Shown here in pieces: positions 9,161-18,373 of a stretch of DNA of 34,524 nucleotides. Under the pieces are notes generated by a model, which had not been told where the DNA came from, did not search any database, and saw nothing but the letters and a program-made list of their open reading frames with translations. This stretch comes from Nitrosomonas ureae. Lineage in GTDB: Bacteria; Pseudomonadota; Gammaproteobacteria; Burkholderiales; Nitrosomonadaceae. The stretch lies in assembly GCF_900108305.1 (NCBI RefSeq), contig NZ_FNUX01000030.1, positions 1 through 34,524 of the forward strand. Reading direction: 5' to 3'. Each line of letters starts with the position of its first letter. Within the stretch, counting starts at the first letter, position 1. A program made the position numbers and the translations under genes.

Positions 9161-10778
9161 TTTATATTGGACGATTGATTCTTTGGTGGTTAAGGATAAC
9201 GTGATGTTTGGTTTCGGCTGGATTTTTCATGCACGATATGAAATCGTTTCATTACGCTTCCGAGTAATGTCTGCTGGAAGGAACGTGCCAGAACATATTT
9301 ACGCTGACTTTGGAAAATCCCGGGAAGATGTTGGGCGTTCTTATTTGAATCATGCCAGGGCAATGAATTCCGGTTATGTGGTGTTCGGGGCACTTTCTGA
9401 TGAAAAGCATCCGGATTCCATTGTGTTGGAATGTGCTTTGGCAGATGGTTCTACAATAGAATTATCAGTTCCGTCATCGAAGATAATCTGCTTTTCTAAC
9501 GACTATGCAAAGGATAAAAACCGTATTGTATTAAGACAAGCGGGTACCTTGTTGAAGCGGGGATTGTATCTTATCCGATCAGGAAAAATTTCTTCTTTTT
9601 TTGATAAAGTCAAACGCTACCTGAATGGAAGACCGCAAACCGCGCTGCAGAAGCCTGATGCGTTTGTTTCTCTGTTCGAGCTCCAGGAAGGTCAGAATCT
9701 AAGCGTGATTTTAGATCACAATCTTGGCGGAGGCGCAAACCAATATCGGGATCGCCTGGTTGATACCATCATTAGCGAGGGGCGAAGTGCGATCGTTTTG
9801 ACTTATCATGTGGCGACCTTATCCCATATGGTGATCGTAAGAAATAAACGTTTGAATGTTCGATATTCAATACCTGATATCACTTTCCTGTGGCAATCAC
9901 TCCAACAGCTTTCAGTCAAAGACATTATTTATAATACGGCAGTATCTTTTGTGAAGCCGGACGAGATTCCGCAATTTTTAATACGGTTGAAAGTGCTGAC
10001 CTCTGCCCGGCTCATGGTGCTGGCGCATGATTTTTATCTGGTTTGCCCATCTCATTTTCTCCTTGATCATGATGGAAAATATTGCCGGATTCCAGAGATT
10101 AGCGTGTGTGATAACTGTTTGCCCAAGAATCGCTACGGCTTCGCCGCACTTTTTACCGAGCGTGATATTTCCAAATGGCGCGCCATTTGGGGATCGCTTC
10201 TGGCTGCTGCTGATGAGATCATAACCTTTTCCAATAGTACAGCTCAGCTTTTAATGAAAGCTTATCCGCAAATTGAAAGTTCACAAATATCCATCAGACC
10301 ACACGAAGTTGCATATCTAGAGGATAAAGTCGTCCGGATTAGACAGACTGCATCACTGCGTATTGGTGTTGTAGGGCAGATCGGGTTTCATAAAGGCGCC
10401 GCATTTATCCAGCAGCTTTCTCGCGAGATTAAAAGGCGTGAAGTCGATGTTAATATTGTTGTTATTGGTTCCATAGAAGTGAGTTGTGAGCCGTCTGTTG
10501 TCAGCCAGACCGGACCCTATCAGTATGATCAATTAGCCAGTCTTATTGATGCTTCAGGTGCGAATATCATATTATTTCCTTCAATCTGGCCCGAGACGTT
10601 CTCCTATGTTGTGCAGGAATTGATGTACATGGATCTGCCAGTTGCATCGTTTAACCTTGGCGCACCAGCTGAACGTATCGCTTCTTATTCGAAAGGACTC
10701 GTCCTGGCTTCTATGGATGCCGCAAGCGTTCTTGATGAATTGATTTTGTTTCATAGTAAGATATATCTTGCACACTGA
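9153..10778 (+). CDS. Family 4-type (GT-B) glycosyltransferase with an N-terminal accessory domain
   Basis: The 541-residue product begins at the ATG at 9153, inside the end of the previous gene, with a GGAGG ribosome-binding site just upstream at 9142-9146. Residues 1-about 115 look like a small beta-rich domain (FGFGWIFHARYEIVSLRFRV). From about residue 180 the protein resembles GT-B glycosyltransferases: an N-lobe start LSVILDHNLGGGANQYRDRL with a glycine-rich turn, and a C-lobe with LRIGVVGQIGFHKGAAFI and the donor-binding segment NIILFPSIWPETFSYVVQEL. The E-x7-E pattern (ETFSYVVQE) typical of GT4 is present. It probably adds a sugar to the exported polysaccharide from a nucleotide-sugar donor in the cytoplasm. 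Donor and linkage cannot be read from the sequence. Confidence 0.8.
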   Translation: MSDLYWTIDSLVVKDNVMFGFGWIFHARYEIVSLRFRVMSAGRNVPEHIYADFGKSREDVGRSYLNHARAMNSGYVVFGALSDEKHPDSIVLECALADGSTIELSVPSSKIICFSNDYAKDKNRIVLRQAGTLLKRGLYLIRSGKISSFFDKVKRYLNGRPQTALQKPDAFVSLFELQEGQNLSVILDHNLGGGANQYRDRLVDTIISEGRSAIVLTYHVATLSHMVIVRNKRLNVRYSIPDITFLWQSLQQLSVKDIIYNTAVSFVKPDEIPQFLIRLKVLTSARLMVLAHDFYLVCPSHFLLDHDGKYCRIPEISVCDNCLPKNRYGFAALFTERDISKWRAIWGSLLAAADEIITFSNSTAQLLMKAYPQIESSQISIRPHEVAYLEDKVVRIRQTASLRIGVVGQIGFHKGAAFIQQLSREIKRREVDVNIVVIGSIEVSCEPSVVSQTGPYQYDQLASLIDASGANIILFPSIWPETFSYVVQELMYMDLPVASFNLGAPAERIASYSKGLVLASMDAASVLDELILFHSKIYLAH

Positions 10779-10785
10779 GATTGAC

Positions 10786-12042
10786 ATGTCCAATATTAAT
10801 GTATTCACCAGCGCTGCTTTTAATTACATTCCGAAAGTACGCATGCTATTTCAATCCTTGCGGCAGCATCATCCGGAGTGGCGGCTTCATTTGGCGCTTG
10901 CAGATGAACCGAGACCGGATATCGATCTGAGTCGTGAGCCTTTTGACCAGATTTGGCCTGCCTCCGAACTGGGTATTCCTGATTGGCGCGGATGGGCGTT
11001 TTGTCACACAATCGTAGAATTGGCGACCGCTATTAAGCCGTTTATGCTGCTCCGGCTGCTTAAGCTGCCCGACTGCCAAAAGGTAATTTATCTTGATCCG
11101 GATACCGTTGCATTTTCCCGTCTTGATGACATTGTCGCAGCATTGGACAAGGCTAATATTGTTCTGACGCCGCACCAAACTAGGCCGGAGAAAACGCTCT
11201 CGGCGGTGATGGATAATGAGATCTGCAGCTTGAAGCACGGTATCTATAACCTCGGATTTATCGCCGTCGCAGCTTCTGATGTCGGTCATGAATTTGCAGA
11301 ATGGTGGAGTCAGCGGATTTATCATTTTTGTCGCGCCGATATTCCAAACGGCCTTTTCACAGATCAACGATGGATTGATCTGGTGCCTGCATTTTTTGAT
11401 GGTGTTGCTATTATGAAATCCAGTCGTCACAACGTTGCAACCTGGAATTTGACCACCCGCAAATTAGGATTGAGTGCATCGGGCAATTATATGGTTGATG
11501 GTGAGCCGTTGGGTTTCTATCATTTTACTGGTTTTGACAGTGGTGCTCATCGCATTATGGCTGCAAAAAATGCCGGAAATAATCAGGCTGTGCATCAGCT
11601 TGTCAATTGGTATGCGAAGCAGACCGAGGCACTGGCTGATGAGCCGCTGGCAAAAGAACCCTGGGCTTATGGTTTTTACACGGACGGCACACCAATCTCC
11701 AAGGCGCAGCGTCTCGTTTATCGCGAAAGAGTTGATCTTCAGAGCGCGTTTCCAGATCCTTTCGATGCGTCTACTTATCTGGCCTGGTGGAATAATCAGG
11801 GTAAAGTGGAATTTCCCGATTTTTTTGACCAGGAAAAATGTGAAAAGGCAATGAAAGAATTCTCATCGGCGTTGACCCCCGGATTTCGTGGGAACACGAG
11901 CAATATCGATTGGGAGAAATTGAGTGGAATTCTCCGGCAATCTTTTTTCCAACCTAGAACTGGATTTGCGATTGGGAAACGTGGTTGGGAAGTTTTTAAA
12001 AGTGAAGGAATTGCCGGTTTAAAACGCCGATTGCTTGGATGA
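10786..12042 (+). CDS. GT-A type glycosyltransferase
   Basis: The 418-residue product begins most plausibly at the ATG at 10786, eight bases after the previous stop; an in-frame TTG at 10768 is the alternative. It begins as a GT-A Rossmann-like fold (INVFTSAAFNYIPKVRMLFQ) and has a clear metal/nucleotide-sugar motif VIYLDPDTVAF with Asp104-Pro-Asp106. Further on come YNLGFIAV and GFYHFTGFD, seen in GT8-like and related retaining enzymes. The C-terminal third (after about residue 290) is helical and unassigned. It is the last gene of the export operon and most likely builds part of the polysaccharide. The family number is not certain. Confidence 0.72.
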   Translation: MSNINVFTSAAFNYIPKVRMLFQSLRQHHPEWRLHLALADEPRPDIDLSREPFDQIWPASELGIPDWRGWAFCHTIVELATAIKPFMLLRLLKLPDCQKVIYLDPDTVAFSRLDDIVAALDKANIVLTPHQTRPEKTLSAVMDNEICSLKHGIYNLGFIAVAASDVGHEFAEWWSQRIYHFCRADIPNGLFTDQRWIDLVPAFFDGVAIMKSSRHNVATWNLTTRKLGLSASGNYMVDGEPLGFYHFTGFDSGAHRIMAAKNAGNNQAVHQLVNWYAKQTEALADEPLAKEPWAYGFYTDGTPISKAQRLVYRERVDLQSAFPDPFDASTYLAWWNNQGKVEFPDFFDQEKCEKAMKEFSSALTPGFRGNTSNIDWEKLSGILRQSFFQPRTGFAIGKRGWEVFKSEGIAGLKRRLLG

Positions 12043-12096
12043 TCAAGCCGGCTCGTTCTTGATCGGTATCGTATAAAATTATTTTCCTGGTTCTAG

Positions 12097-12112
12097 CTGA
12101 TTTAACAATCAG
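12097..12112. terminator. Weak hairpin between convergent genes
   Basis: CTGATT (12097-12102) can pair with AATCAG (12107-12112) around a four-base loop, in the 98-base gap between the convergent glycosyltransferase and mgtE genes. The stem is short and AT-rich with no clear T run, so it may be only a partial terminator. Confidence 0.2.
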
Positions 12113-12140
12113 TTTGTCAGATCAAAATTTCAATCGTACT

Positions 12141-13580
12141 TTATAGCAGGAAAAAGGTTGCCAGGCCCAAGAAAATAAAGAATCCGCCGCTATCCGTCAC
12201 CGCGGTGATCATCACGCTGGAACCTAAAGCCGGGTCGCGGCCAAGTTTGCGTAAAGTTAATGGTATCATTACGCCTAATAACGCGGCTAGCAGCAAGTTG
12301 AGCGTCATGGCCAGAGTCATTACTAAACCCAGTTCGGCATTTTGATAAATGGCGAAGGTGAATAAGCCGACTACAGTTCCCCATAACAGACCATTGACGA
12401 GGCTCACGCCTACTTCCTTGGTGATTAATTTCCATGCGCTTCGAGTGTTGATCTGGTCCAATGCCAGTGCGCGTACGATCATGGTGATGGTCTGATTGCC
12501 TGAGTTGCCGCCAATGCCTGCAATGATCGGCATGAGCGCGGCGAGGGCTACCAGCTTCTCGATAGAATCCTCAAATAAACCGATAACCCGTGATGCGATA
12601 AAAGCAGTGACCAGGTTGATCGCCAGCCAACCCCAGCGGTTCTTGACACTTTTTAGAATCGGCGCAAAAAGATCTTCTTCTTCACTTAAACCCGCTAAGT
12701 TCAGCGCTTCATTTTCAGCTGTTTCACGGATGAAGTCGATGACGACGTTGACAGTGACACGGCCGAGTAATTTGTTGTTTTCATCTACCACTGAAGCTGA
12801 AACCAGGTCATAGCGTTCAAAAGCGTTAGCTGCTTGTTGAGCGACATCGTTCGGTCGCAGTTTAATCATTTCCTTGGTCATCACTTCGGCGACCAGGATG
12901 TCAGGGTCACTGATGACTAATCGACTGATCAGCAATACTCCTTTTAATTGCTCATTCCGGTCCACGACGAATAATTGATCGGTATGATCCGGCATTTCAT
13001 CCAGGCGGCGCAAATAGCGTAGAACAACTTCCAGTCTCACATCTTCACGAATGGTGATGACATCAAAATCCATCAGCGCACCTACGGAATCTTCCGGATA
13101 CGACATAGCTGAGCGCAGTTGCTCGCGTTCTTCTATGGGTAGTGAACGGAAAACATCATCCATCACTTCTTGCGGTAAATCAGGCGCAAGATCGGCGATT
13201 TCATCGGCATCCAGGTACTCCGTGGCAGCAACCAGCTCTTGAGTGCCCATGTCAGTGATCAGCGAAGCGCGAACGGCGTCGGAGGTTTCCAGCAATACTT
13301 CACCGTCACGATCCGTTTTGATCATACCCCAGATCAATAGGCGATCTTCGAGCGGTAATGCTTCCAAAATGTTAGCGATATCAGCAGGATGAAGCTGATC
13401 CAGAAAAACCTGCAGTTCGGTTAGATTTTGCTTCTGGATTTCTGATTCGTTGAGTGATGGGTTTGTGTCATCTTGCAAATTAACCAAACCTTCAACTAAT
13501 TTATATTTCTGTAACAGAAAAGTGACCTGTTGTAATGGAGTCGATGGGCTTTCCTGATTATTGTTGTTCGTTTCGGTCAT
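12141..13580 (-). CDS. mgtE: Magnesium transporter MgtE
   Basis: The 479-residue protein has the full MgtE layout. A cytoplasmic superhelical N domain (about residues 35-150, with LHPADIANILEALPLEDRLL) is followed by two CBS domains (about 150-275, with DSVGALMDFDVITIREDV and the MTKEMI segment). A connecting helix leads to five membrane helices (from about 315) with the pore signature PIIAGIGGNSGNQT and a late AVTDSGGFF segment. It conducts Mg2+ inward, gated by Mg2+ binding between the N and CBS domains. The length is typical. No Mg2+ riboswitch was recognised upstream (13581-13784). It is convergent with the polysaccharide operon and stands alone. Confidence 0.95.
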   Translation of the reverse strand: MTETNNNNQESPSTPLQQVTFLLQKYKLVEGLVNLQDDTNPSLNESEIQKQNLTELQVFLDQLHPADIANILEALPLEDRLLIWGMIKTDRDGEVLLETSDAVRASLITDMGTQELVAATEYLDADEIADLAPDLPQEVMDDVFRSLPIEEREQLRSAMSYPEDSVGALMDFDVITIREDVRLEVVLRYLRRLDEMPDHTDQLFVVDRNEQLKGVLLISRLVISDPDILVAEVMTKEMIKLRPNDVAQQAANAFERYDLVSASVVDENNKLLGRVTVNVVIDFIRETAENEALNLAGLSEEEDLFAPILKSVKNRWGWLAINLVTAFIASRVIGLFEDSIEKLVALAALMPIIAGIGGNSGNQTITMIVRALALDQINTRSAWKLITKEVGVSLVNGLLWGTVVGLFTFAIYQNAELGLVMTLAMTLNLLLAALLGVMIPLTLRKLGRDPALGSSVMITAVTDSGGFFIFLGLATFFLL

Positions 13581-13784
13581 AACGGATTTATGTTTGCAAG
13601 AATAGTCTTTTTATCGAGAATAAATTCAGACTGTTTATACGCCGGACAGTTTGCAATCTGATGACCGGTGAGTATAAACCGCGTTGCGGCTTCAACACCA
13701 TAAAATTATGAATCGGTGCTACGTTCAGTTAAATCGGTTTAATGAAATCTATGGCTATATCAGAAGAAGCACGTAAGATTGGCC

Positions 13785-14603
13785 TTACAGGCGCGATTTT
13801 AACATTGTAATGACTGGTTTTGTCTGAGGATAGATGCCGCGCCAGATAAAGAAAGATTCAGCGGCTTGCTCGACCAGCATACCGATACCATCCGCCAATC
13901 GTTGAGCGCCGTGCAGTTGAGCAAATTTAAGGAAGTGAGTAAGTTCATGGTTGTACATCATATCGTAGGCAAGTGCGGCATGTGAAAAAATGCTGGCGGG
14001 TATTTGAGGTAATGCATTGTGTAGGCTGGCAGAAGTAGCGTTGATAATGATATCGAATTTTTCATCCGAGAAAGCTATAAGATCACCCGCTACGATATGA
14101 CCATGTGAAGTAAACTGTTGTTGCAATGCCTCAGCTTTGTGCGGTGTGCGGTTTACTATAGCCAGTAGAGCGGGGTTTTGCTGCAGTAGCGGAAGAATCA
14201 CGCCCCTCGCGGCACCGCCGGCGCCGAGCAGTAGTATGCGCCTTGCCGCAATAGAGATGCCCAAATTCGATTCGATGTCGCGAATGAGTCCGGCCCCATC
14301 CGTGTTATCACCTGATATCCCGTTATTTTCAAATTTGAGGGTGTTAACTGCTTGTGCGATTCTCGCTCGTTCCGTCAAATGAGTTGATAGATGATGAGCT
14401 TCCAGCTTGAAGGGTACGGTGACGTTCAGTCCTTTGCCGCCCTGTTGACGGAAATTTTCCACGGCAGGCATGAAACCATCAAGCGGGGCCAAGCGGGCGT
14501 CATATTGCATGGATTGGTTTGTTTGTTGGGCAAAGGTGGTATGAATCAGTGGTGATTTACTATGTGATATGGGGTTACCGATCACAGCATACAAATCTGG
14601 CAT
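13785..14603 (-). CDS. aroE: Shikimate dehydrogenase (NADP+)
   Basis: The enzyme reduces 3-dehydroshikimate to shikimate with NADPH, in the pathway to aromatic amino acids. From the ATG at 14603 the product is 272 residues, the usual AroE length; the frame stays open upstream to 14768, but that part overlaps tonB and is not AroE-like. Visible features are the shikimate-binding SKSP at 15-18, catalytic Lys66 in NVTVPFK, Asp102 in NTDGAG, and the NADP-binding GAGGAARG from 127. It ends with a typical amphipathic helix (ADGIGMLVEQAAESFFIWRG). It is 61 bases downstream of the tonB-like gene on the same strand and probably cotranscribed. Confidence 0.96.
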   Translation of the reverse strand: MPDLYAVIGNPISHSKSPLIHTTFAQQTNQSMQYDARLAPLDGFMPAVENFRQQGGKGLNVTVPFKLEAHHLSTHLTERARIAQAVNTLKFENNGISGDNTDGAGLIRDIESNLGISIAARRILLLGAGGAARGVILPLLQQNPALLAIVNRTPHKAEALQQQFTSHGHIVAGDLIAFSDEKFDIIINATSASLHNALPQIPASIFSHAALAYDMMYNHELTHFLKFAQLHGAQRLADGIGMLVEQAAESFFIWRGIYPQTKPVITMLKSRL

Positions 14604-14664
14604 AAGTGTAAGAAACTTCTTAATTAAATTTGAAGGTAGGGAGAATTCCAGTTTCAATAAAGAA

Positions 14665-15588
14665 TCATTGACTGAGCAATGTGTCAGAGGATGCAAATAC
14701 CCACGTTCTGGTAATATGTAGAATATCCGTGTCTTGACTAATATCGGGTGGGAAAGGTGCAAATCCATTTTGCCCGGCCAGTTTTACGATGTTGATGGCG
14801 GCGTCATCGAGAATCTTTTTTCCGGATGAGCGGTTAACTTCAATTGATTCCAGGCTGCCGTCAGCACGAATACCAACGGTGAGTTGCAAGTTGCCGTATA
14901 GTTTCTCTTTTCTGGCGGCTTCCGGGTAATTCAAGTTGCCGATACGCTCAACTTTCAAACGCCAATCTTCAACATAACGCGCAAAGCGATATTCTCTGGT
15001 ACGTGCACCAACAAATTTTCTTTTTGGACGTTTCTGATAGCTATCATGATCTTGATCCACCTGCGCTCTGAGCCGGGCGATATCAAGGCTGCGCAGTAAT
15101 AATTCATTAGCATCGACATCCACGGGTTTATTTTCACCTTCATTTTCATTATCTTGTGTGTCGAGTGCCTGGATTTGCGGGATATCGCTGACAGCAGCCA
15201 TTAATTTCTTGGCTTCCTGTTCCAATTGTTTTACTTTTTGTTGTGCTACCTTTTCATTGAAGATAGGCTTGCTTTTCGGCAGAACAGGGAGAGGTGTTTT
15301 TGCCTTGCGATCATCGTCTGTATTGCCGCCGCCGTCCAGATTATCTTGCGCAAGTACTTTACTTTCTTTAGGTTGGCTTAATGTTTTATTGTTAACCAGC
15401 ACAACCTCGAGGGAGGATGCAATTTTGTCAATTTTGGGTTGCGGAAATTGAAAGGTTACCCCAAATAATATAATAACGTGTAACAGTAAAGAAGCTACCA
15501 TCGCAACAAAGATGCGATTGGTTTGTAAAAATTGATAACCACCCGATGTCATGGATGAAATTGCGTGTGTTTGAAAGATCACAGCCAA
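14665..15588 (-). CDS. TonB-family energy transducer-like protein
   Basis: The protein of up to 307 residues has one N-terminal membrane helix (about residues 26-46, VAMVASLLLHVIILFGVTF). A long charged periplasmic linker rich in Lys, Glu and Gln follows, and a C-terminal TonB domain (about 215-300: LNYPEAARKEKLYGNLQLTV, GSLESIEVNRSSGKKILDDA). TonB proteins pass proton-motive energy to outer-membrane receptors, but no exbB or exbD lies nearby, so it may work with partners encoded elsewhere. The start is uncertain. TTG at 15588 has AAGG eight bases upstream; the first ATG (15552) lacks a Shine-Dalgarno and gives 295 residues. It sits between the RNB exonuclease gene and aroE, all on the minus strand. 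Confidence 0.85.
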   Translation of the reverse strand: MAVIFQTHAISSMTSGGYQFLQTNRIFVAMVASLLLHVIILFGVTFQFPQPKIDKIASSLEVVLVNNKTLSQPKESKVLAQDNLDGGGNTDDDRKAKTPLPVLPKSKPIFNEKVAQQKVKQLEQEAKKLMAAVSDIPQIQALDTQDNENEGENKPVDVDANELLLRSLDIARLRAQVDQDHDSYQKRPKRKFVGARTREYRFARYVEDWRLKVERIGNLNYPEAARKEKLYGNLQLTVGIRADGSLESIEVNRSSGKKILDDAAINIVKLAGQNGFAPFPPDISQDTDILHITRTWVFASSDTLLSQ

Positions 15589-15695
15589 AGAATCAAACCT
15601 TGAAAGTTAAATCTAAGATTTCTAGGGGTTGCAGTATTTTAGGGGATAGCTTTTTGCTTGTCGCATGGCTCATTAAGTTTCTGTATAAGTAAATC

Positions 15696-17552
15696 TCATA
15701 CATCCTGCTTGTGCAAGAATTCTGCATGCAAAGTCCGCTCCAGTAAATCTATTTCGGATAATTTAAGTTTGACGTAAGTATTTGGCGCTATTTCCGGTAG
15801 TGAAGGAATTCGCATAATAAAAGGAATATGGTCAAATTTTACTAAATTTTCCTTAATAACCTGAGCATCGATAGTGTGAATACTTTCTTGCAGCAACCAG
15901 CGCAAGCACCAGTAACGTTCCATTGCTCGTTGAAATTCCCCATAAATACTATAAATCATTTCAAAATCGCGCATCGCAATTAAAAGCTTGTCGCTATTTT
16001 TGAGGTAAAACGGTGGTTCATTACGTAATAGCGCAATGATTTGCCGTTGGTTGATTAAATCCACATAGCGCCTCATGGGAGAACTGCTCCAGGCATATTG
16101 CGAGACCCCGAGTCCTTGATGCGGAGCGGGAGAAGTGCTCATTCTGACTTTTCCATTTGCCTGGCTGCGAAAAATACCTGTAATGCCCGCGTCAGCGAGC
16201 TGCTTGCCCCATTCCATATTGACATAAATCATCAATTCGGAGACTACCTTATCAATGGGAGATCCGCGTCTGCGTTCGCTGATTGTGACACGATTGTCTT
16301 TGATTTCAAAACTATAATCAATTTTGTCGCCATTGATATCGTTGGCTTTGCCACGTTGATTTTCCATTTTGCAGGCGAATTTCCATAGGAGGCTTAATTC
16401 CTGGTTAAAGGTATGTTGGAAATCTCCCTTGTTTAATGCGATCTCATTGAAGTGTTGCTCTAATTCGTTGTGACGCAAGTTTGCAATGATTTTTATTTTC
16501 TCGATCCGGCTTTCGGTTTTTATGACGGTAAAATCATCAGAAACGTCTAGGTATAATGAAAGTGCCGGACATACCGTATTTTCCGCGAGTGTAAAGTGAT
16601 TGATGACTGCTTCCGGCAGCATGGTGATTTTGTTTCCGGGTAAATATACCGTCGATAATCGTGCGGCAGCGGTTTTATCAAGTGAAGAATCGGGGTCAAT
16701 TCCAAGAGCAGGTGCGGCAATATGAATGCCAATGCGGAAACTTCCCAATGACAAGGGTGTGACGGAGAATGCATCATCAATTTCGGTCGTTGAGGCATCG
16801 TCTATACTGAACGCCGCTACATCTGTATAGGATAAATCGCTAATTTTACTAGCTGTCGGTTGTGAATCCAATTCATTAAAACCGATGCCAGAGGGAAAAT
16901 GTTCATAGACAAATTGATTGAAATGATAATCGTGTGAACATGGGATGGCGCCACATTTTTCCATTAGCTTTACGGGAGTATGCCTGGTTTCGGCACAAAC
17001 GGCTTCGAGAGCTTTCCACTCGATGGAATTTTTTTCTGGTTTGTAGAGCAATTGTGGGAGGCGCGGTTTAAATTCCTCGGGCAGAATGAACTGGTTAAGT
17101 TGCTCAACATAACGCGCTTGTTGTTCTGCTTGCAGGCGTTTTTTCTCCAGGCTGGCGAGGGCCGCTTTGAGTGCATCGGGCGGTGCTGCCTTGTAGCGCC
17201 CTTGCCCTTTTTTGTAAAAATACATCGGAGCATTTTGAAGCAGCATCAATGTGGCAGCAGCCTCAACCGGGCTGGGTGAGTATCCAAAGTAATCGGCAGC
17301 GAGCGTATTGCTGGCAAATTCGACTTCCTGTGCGCAGCACTCCCAAAGAAAATTGGGGTCCAATTCTTCAATGATTTTCTGGACATGGCTCATGAATTCG
17401 GATAGCGGTGGTGTATCGAATTTGAATAACACCGATGCGGTTTTAATCTTTGAGCGCTTGCCATGAATAGCCTCTATTTGTAGCGAGGTATTATTGTCAG
17501 CTAGTATGGTTCCTATTTTGAAGGTTCCAGCTTCTTCATAAAAAACATTCAT
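15696..17552 (-). CDS. RNB-domain 3'-5' exoribonuclease (RNase II/R family)
   Basis: This 618-residue protein should degrade RNA processively from the 3' end using Mg2+. The catalytic acidic cluster appears as FSIDDASTTEIDDAFSV (Asp251, Asp252, Asp259, Asp260), and the C-terminal RNB signature as YAWSSSPMRRYVDLINQRQ. It is shorter than RNase R and has no long basic C-terminal tail; the N-terminal about 230 residues take the place of ordinary cold-shock domains and are weakly conserved. A short S1-like segment ends the protein. It heads the minus-strand group with the tonB-like gene (107 bases downstream) and aroE. Whether it acts as RNase II or RNase R cannot be decided from sequence alone. 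Confidence 0.9.
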   Translation of the reverse strand: MNVFYEEAGTFKIGTILADNNTSLQIEAIHGKRSKIKTASVLFKFDTPPLSEFMSHVQKIIEELDPNFLWECCAQEVEFASNTLAADYFGYSPSPVEAAATLMLLQNAPMYFYKKGQGRYKAAPPDALKAALASLEKKRLQAEQQARYVEQLNQFILPEEFKPRLPQLLYKPEKNSIEWKALEAVCAETRHTPVKLMEKCGAIPCSHDYHFNQFVYEHFPSGIGFNELDSQPTASKISDLSYTDVAAFSIDDASTTEIDDAFSVTPLSLGSFRIGIHIAAPALGIDPDSSLDKTAAARLSTVYLPGNKITMLPEAVINHFTLAENTVCPALSLYLDVSDDFTVIKTESRIEKIKIIANLRHNELEQHFNEIALNKGDFQHTFNQELSLLWKFACKMENQRGKANDINGDKIDYSFEIKDNRVTISERRRGSPIDKVVSELMIYVNMEWGKQLADAGITGIFRSQANGKVRMSTSPAPHQGLGVSQYAWSSSPMRRYVDLINQRQIIALLRNEPPFYLKNSDKLLIAMRDFEMIYSIYGEFQRAMERYWCLRWLLQESIHTIDAQVIKENLVKFDHIPFIMRIPSLPEIAPNTYVKLKLSEIDLLERTLHAEFLHKQDV

Positions 17553-17848
17553 AGGGTTTTTTTACGGTCAGTCGGATAATCGGAGCTAGACTGACACTTT
17601 GAGATTAAATCATCATCGGAAAAATAAAGGCCTTAACATACAGTTAATAGCCATTGCTTTAGCATGTATAAACCTGGTCAATATTTCCGCATTATATATG
17701 AGACGGTCACAGAATATAAAAATCAAGTAGACAATCGTGGATAAGAATAGTGCCGATTTCTCTAGGATATTGATTGGCGTGGGCAATTGATGCATGGGGT
17801 GTATCAGAATAATGAGCTTCGTTACATAGGGTTGATTCATCATTTGCA

Positions 17849-18340
17849 TTACGTTTCTGGATCATTGTAATCAATTGAGTTGTCTTGATGCTTTCTTACG
17901 AAGAATTGGATGGTTTTTTTGAGTTCTGAATCTGACATCGTAGCAGCGAGCTGATTTAAGCATTCTTTGCCAGTCTGACTCAGCTTCAATTTTCTTTTAC
18001 TATGTTCTTGCTTTTCAAGCGATCTTGAGTTTCTGAGTGAGTTATGTGCTTGCACCAATATTTGAAATGCAGTAACTTTCCAGCCACACTGCTGTAGCTT
18101 AATTAGCAGTGATGGTGAAATTTGCTTGAGTTTTGAAGCAACTGCGCCATTTTCTACCAGAATGGTTAACTTGCCGTCCTGAATTAGGCCCAGGCGACAA
18201 TATTGTGTTAACTGCGCTGGAATGAGTTTAAAGAATACTAATTGGGCTTTATGCAATTGACGTGCTGATGAAAGCAGGCTTGCATATTCGGGCATTTTTC
18301 CCAGAAGATCAAGATATGAATCAACTTTAAGAGGAAGCAT
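17849..18340 (-). CDS. DUF721 / DciA-like protein
   Basis: This 163-residue protein has the DUF721 (DciA) pattern. A helical N-terminus is followed by an alpha-beta core (YCRLGLIQDGKLTILVENGA, VASKLKQISPSLLIKLQQCG) that ends in a strand (WKVTAFQILVQ). A Lys-rich linker and a short C-terminal helix come next (LNQLAATMSDSELKKTIQFF). DciA proteins load or operate the replicative helicase DnaB in bacteria without DnaC. The gene is divergent from the M23 peptidase gene, with only 33 bases between start codons, a neighbourhood often seen near secA in betaproteobacteria. The product assignment rests on fold pattern and context, so the function is inferred. Confidence 0.75.
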   Translation of the reverse strand: MLPLKVDSYLDLLGKMPEYASLLSSARQLHKAQLVFFKLIPAQLTQYCRLGLIQDGKLTILVENGAVASKLKQISPSLLIKLQQCGWKVTAFQILVQAHNSLRNSRSLEKQEHSKRKLKLSQTGKECLNQLAATMSDSELKKTIQFFVRKHQDNSIDYNDPET

Positions 18341-18373
18341 GGTTATTTAAAAAATATCCTGTGAGAATAAAGT

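Noticed and set aside
10846..11430. 194-codon minus-strand frame
   Set aside because: Antisense to the GT-A glycosyltransferase, whose DPD motif and codon pattern support the plus strand.
13581..13784. Possible Mg2+ riboswitch in front of mgtE
   Set aside because: No M-box-like helices or terminator/anti-terminator pair were recognisable in the 204 bases.
17613..17849. 78-codon minus-strand frame overlapping the DUF721 stop as TAATG
   Set aside because: The coupling-like overlap is tempting, but the product (MQMMNQPYVTKLIILIHP...) has no homologous feel, ends in an AT-rich spacer and has no upstream ribosome-binding site; kept as unsupported.
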